From Closterium sp. NIES-65 (lineage: Eukaryota; Streptophyta; Zygnematophyceae; Desmidiales; Closteriaceae), in assembly GCA_948144175.1 (NCBI GenBank), contig CANXME010000213.1, positions 1,054,001 to 1,118,000 of the forward strand: a stretch of 64,000 bases of DNA, given 5' to 3'. The notes below the pieces were generated by a model. The model was not told the origin of the DNA and searched no databases. It saw only the letters and a program-made list of their open reading frames with translations. Positions 61,753 to 64,000 of this stretch are shown piece by piece. The position numbers and the translations under genes were made by a program. Positions within the stretch are counted from its first letter, which is position 1, and every line of letters starts with the position of its first letter.

Positions 61753-64000
61753 TCAAGAGGTGAGCAAGTGAGGCAAGACAGGCACAAGACCAAGCTGAGT
61801 ACAGAAGCGTTGATGATCACAAGGCGCAAGTGCCTTGGTTCAAACATCAGCAGTGTTGGCCTCAGAGGCCACGTACGCAAGTCGCAACTGACCACGCTGC
61901 TGCAACTCACGAGCAAGAAAGTAGCGGAGAGCAATGTGCTTCGTTCTGTGCTCCAGACGCTGCTCCCGACACAAGGCTAGCATGGCCTTGTTGTCTACGT
62001 ACAGCACCGGAGGAGAACGAGGCGGCTCTCCGAGGTCAGTCAGCAGGTAAGTAAGCCAGCGAAGTTCCTTTGCAGCCATGGCCCCGGCGTAGATCTCAGC
62101 CTCACAACTGGAGCCGAGAACAGAAGACGAGCGAGTAGCCCGCCATGAAACAGAGCCGGAACCAAGGCTGAAGGTTTAACCCTGTGACGACCGCTGCGTA
62201 GCCTGGTCGTCTGCCCAAGAAGCGTCCGCGTGCCCAGTGAGGACCACTGGACTCCGCCCTCCAAGCACTAGCCCCATGCCCGACGTACTGCACAAGTAGC
62301 GCAACACCCTTTTCGCTGCAGCCATGTGCTCTGGTCTGTGTCTCCCATGAGCAACATAGCGTGCAAGAATGCTAAGAGGGTATGCAAGGTCAGGTCGTGT
62401 GCAGGTCATCAGGTACATGAGGCAGCCAACAAGCTCTGGGTACGGGCCACTCGACTCTACGGACTCATCCGAAGGCAGAGCTGAGAGCGAGTGGCGAGTA
62501 GACAGAGGAGTGGCCTGAGGCGAGGAGTACGTGAAGCCGAAGCGCTGAAGGACCTGCTGCACCATGTGTAACTGAGTCAGGATAATGGTGCGGCGTGCTC
62601 TGTCCCGGGTGATCTGCAAGCCAAGGTAGCTGCGCAGTTCACCCAGGTCTGTGCACGTGTGTATCTTCTGCAGCTCGGACTTCACGTGGGCGAGTCCAGC
62701 AGTGTCTGCTGTGGCAAAGACCAAGTCGTCGACGTACACGAGGATGTAGAACGGCGGCAGAGAGGTGTCGGTGCGTAGAAACAGCGACGGGTCAGCAGTA
62801 GAGGGAGCAAACCCAAGAGCCACAAGTGTAGTCCTCAGTGTGTCGTGCCACTCGCGCGGTGCCTGGCGGAGACCGTAGACTGGCCGTCGGAGGCTCCACT
62901 GGGTGCCAGGAGGGAAAGTCCCAGTGAAGCCAGGTGGACGGCGCAACCAGATCTCCTCGTGCAGGCTACCCTGTAGGAAAGCAGTGCTGAAGTCAAGGGA
63001 GTGAAGCTCGTAGTCACGCTGAGCGGCTATGTGCAGCAGCACCCGAAGAGTGGTCATCTTCGGGGTGGGAGAGAAGGTCTGAAAGTAGTCAACTCCCTGC
63101 CGTTGACTGAAGCCACGAGCCACGTACCGCGCCTTGAAGACAGGTGGAGAGCCCGGCGGCCGCTTCACCCTGAAGATCCACATGCCACTTACGATGTTCG
63201 CCCCAGGAGGGGGAATCGCGTCAACGTAGGTGCCTGTGGACTTCCAGGAAGCCATCTCTGCATCCATGGCTGCCTGCCACTGAGAGGAGTAGGGACCCTC
63301 TACGGCCTCCGCGTAAGAGCGCAGAGTCGGGATGTCTAGTGCATCCGGGTCTCCCTCAGGGGTAAGCAGTACGGACGCGAGATGAGGTGAAGCAGCAGCC
63401 AGACACTGGAACTCCTCCTGCCTGTCCTCAAGGACGTCCGTGCCAAGAGCACACTCACCCCCGACGGACGGAGGACAGACAGACGCAGACTCAGCAACAA
63501 AACTAGCAGCGTAGTCTAGACGACAACGAGCAGCAAAGTCGACGAGCTTAGCAACAAGAGCAGACGCAGCAGTGGACTCAAAGGAGGGGTCAGTGACGAC
63601 AGTAGCAAGGAGACGCGTGACAGTAGGACTGGCAGCACGAAGAGAGTCCGACTCACGGTCGGCAAGCACAGGAAGAGAGGACTCAGGAGGAGAGGGCAAG
63701 GGGACACGCAGAGGAGCAGTGGACGGACGCAGAGACATCCGGTGCGTGCCAGGGACAGGAGGAGGACGCTGACGCGAACTGCGACCACTAGTGCGAGCAG
63801 CACGAACAGGCGACGCAGGACGAGACGCAGGCTCACGACGCTCAGCAAGACCTCCAGTAGGACCAGTGTACGGAGAAGGAGAAGGCAGTGGGGAGGCCGG
63901 CGGTAACTGTGACTGCGGCTGGACAGGCGGTGGACACTCTAAGGGAGGAGGAAGACCAAGAACCTGCTGAAGGAGCGGAACAAAGTACGGCCAAGGCCGC
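61753..64000 (-). pseudogene. Copia J reverse transcriptase/RNase H
   Basis: Read leftwards from the window end: linker tail (YFVPLLQQVL, SPYTGPTGGLAERRE in another frame), then MSLRPSTAPLRVPLPSPPES and an open frame of 520 codons. That frame holds SSQWQAAMDAEM, QRQGVDYFQTF, FLQGSLHEEIWLRRP and LVYVDDLVFAT (about 62715-62747), up to DDQATQRSSQG. A TAA at 62176-62178 replaces Tyr of QGYTFSLGSG. The frame resumes with VLYVDNKAMLAL and ANTADV, ending near 61753. Possibly only one lesion in the visible part. Confidence 0.87.

Larger units (their letters stand above)
61408..64000 (-). mobile_element. Ty1/copia element J, 3' half only in window
   Basis: Minus-strand copia inserted in copia I. 3' LTR 61408-61540, polypurine hairpin CACCCCCATAGGCAAAGTGG at 61541, 3' domain with (TA)n at 61686-61700, RNase H, RT and linker up to the window end. 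GGGCT (61403-61407) is the likely left target copy. Confidence 0.9.

Overview
This window looks like nuclear DNA from a photosynthetic eukaryote, most likely a streptophyte (green-alga or early land-plant grade). The evidence is spliced host coding sequence of a plant-like CBS-domain family, plant-type Ty1/copia and Ty3/gypsy retrotransposons with initiator-Met-tRNA-type primer binding sites, and high GC content. The species cannot be fixed from the sequence alone. About 90% of the window is nested LTR retrotransposons. No rRNA, tRNA, CRISPR or prokaryotic operon was seen.

Layout, left to right. Gypsy element O (+) has its 5' LTR end and gag at 1-1093 and its integrase tail and 3' LTR at 8945-9571. 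It is split by copia A (-, 1094-7852) and the short non-coding copia-like element B (-, 7853-8944). Next comes the only host-gene island: a weak minus-strand ORF (9775-10149) and a six-exon CBS-domain gene on the + strand (10686-12884), closed by an inverted gypsy LTR fragment (13100-13242). Then follow P (+, 13243-14644, a relative of B), copia C (-, 14645-18766, large internal deletion), and copia M (+, 18767-20559 and 26814-26975), into whose 3' end the unrelated long-LTR copia N (20560-26813) has inserted. Gypsy F (-, 26976-30663 and 35594-35719) has copia E (-, 30664-35588) inside its 5' LTR. Two short unique stretches (35720-35959 and 43416-43674) flank copia G (+, 35960-43410), the youngest element, with identical LTRs. 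Gypsy K (+, 43675-44283 and 51982-54643) carries copia H (+, 44284-51981) in gag and copia I (+, 54644-61407) in its RT/RNase H region. Copia J (-, 61408 to beyond the window) sits inside I.

The A/C/E/G/H/I/J/M copias form one superfamily. They share LTRs of about 120-135 bp (TGTYAGA...CA), a PBS of the TGGTAT(C/A)GAGC kind, a GC-rich minisatellite leader, and a gag with a very long Gly tract followed by an unusual zinc-knuckle-like module. A DSGAS protease, D,D35E integrase, Gly/Pro/Glu-rich pentapeptide linker, YVDD reverse transcriptase and RNase H follow, and a hairpin-forming polypurine tract abuts the 3' LTR. Every copy carries at least one lesion. Several lost whole domains yet have target-site duplications, which points to mobilisation in trans. 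Five-base duplications fix insertions E (GTGCG), G (GTACC), H (CTGAC) and N (GTGAC).
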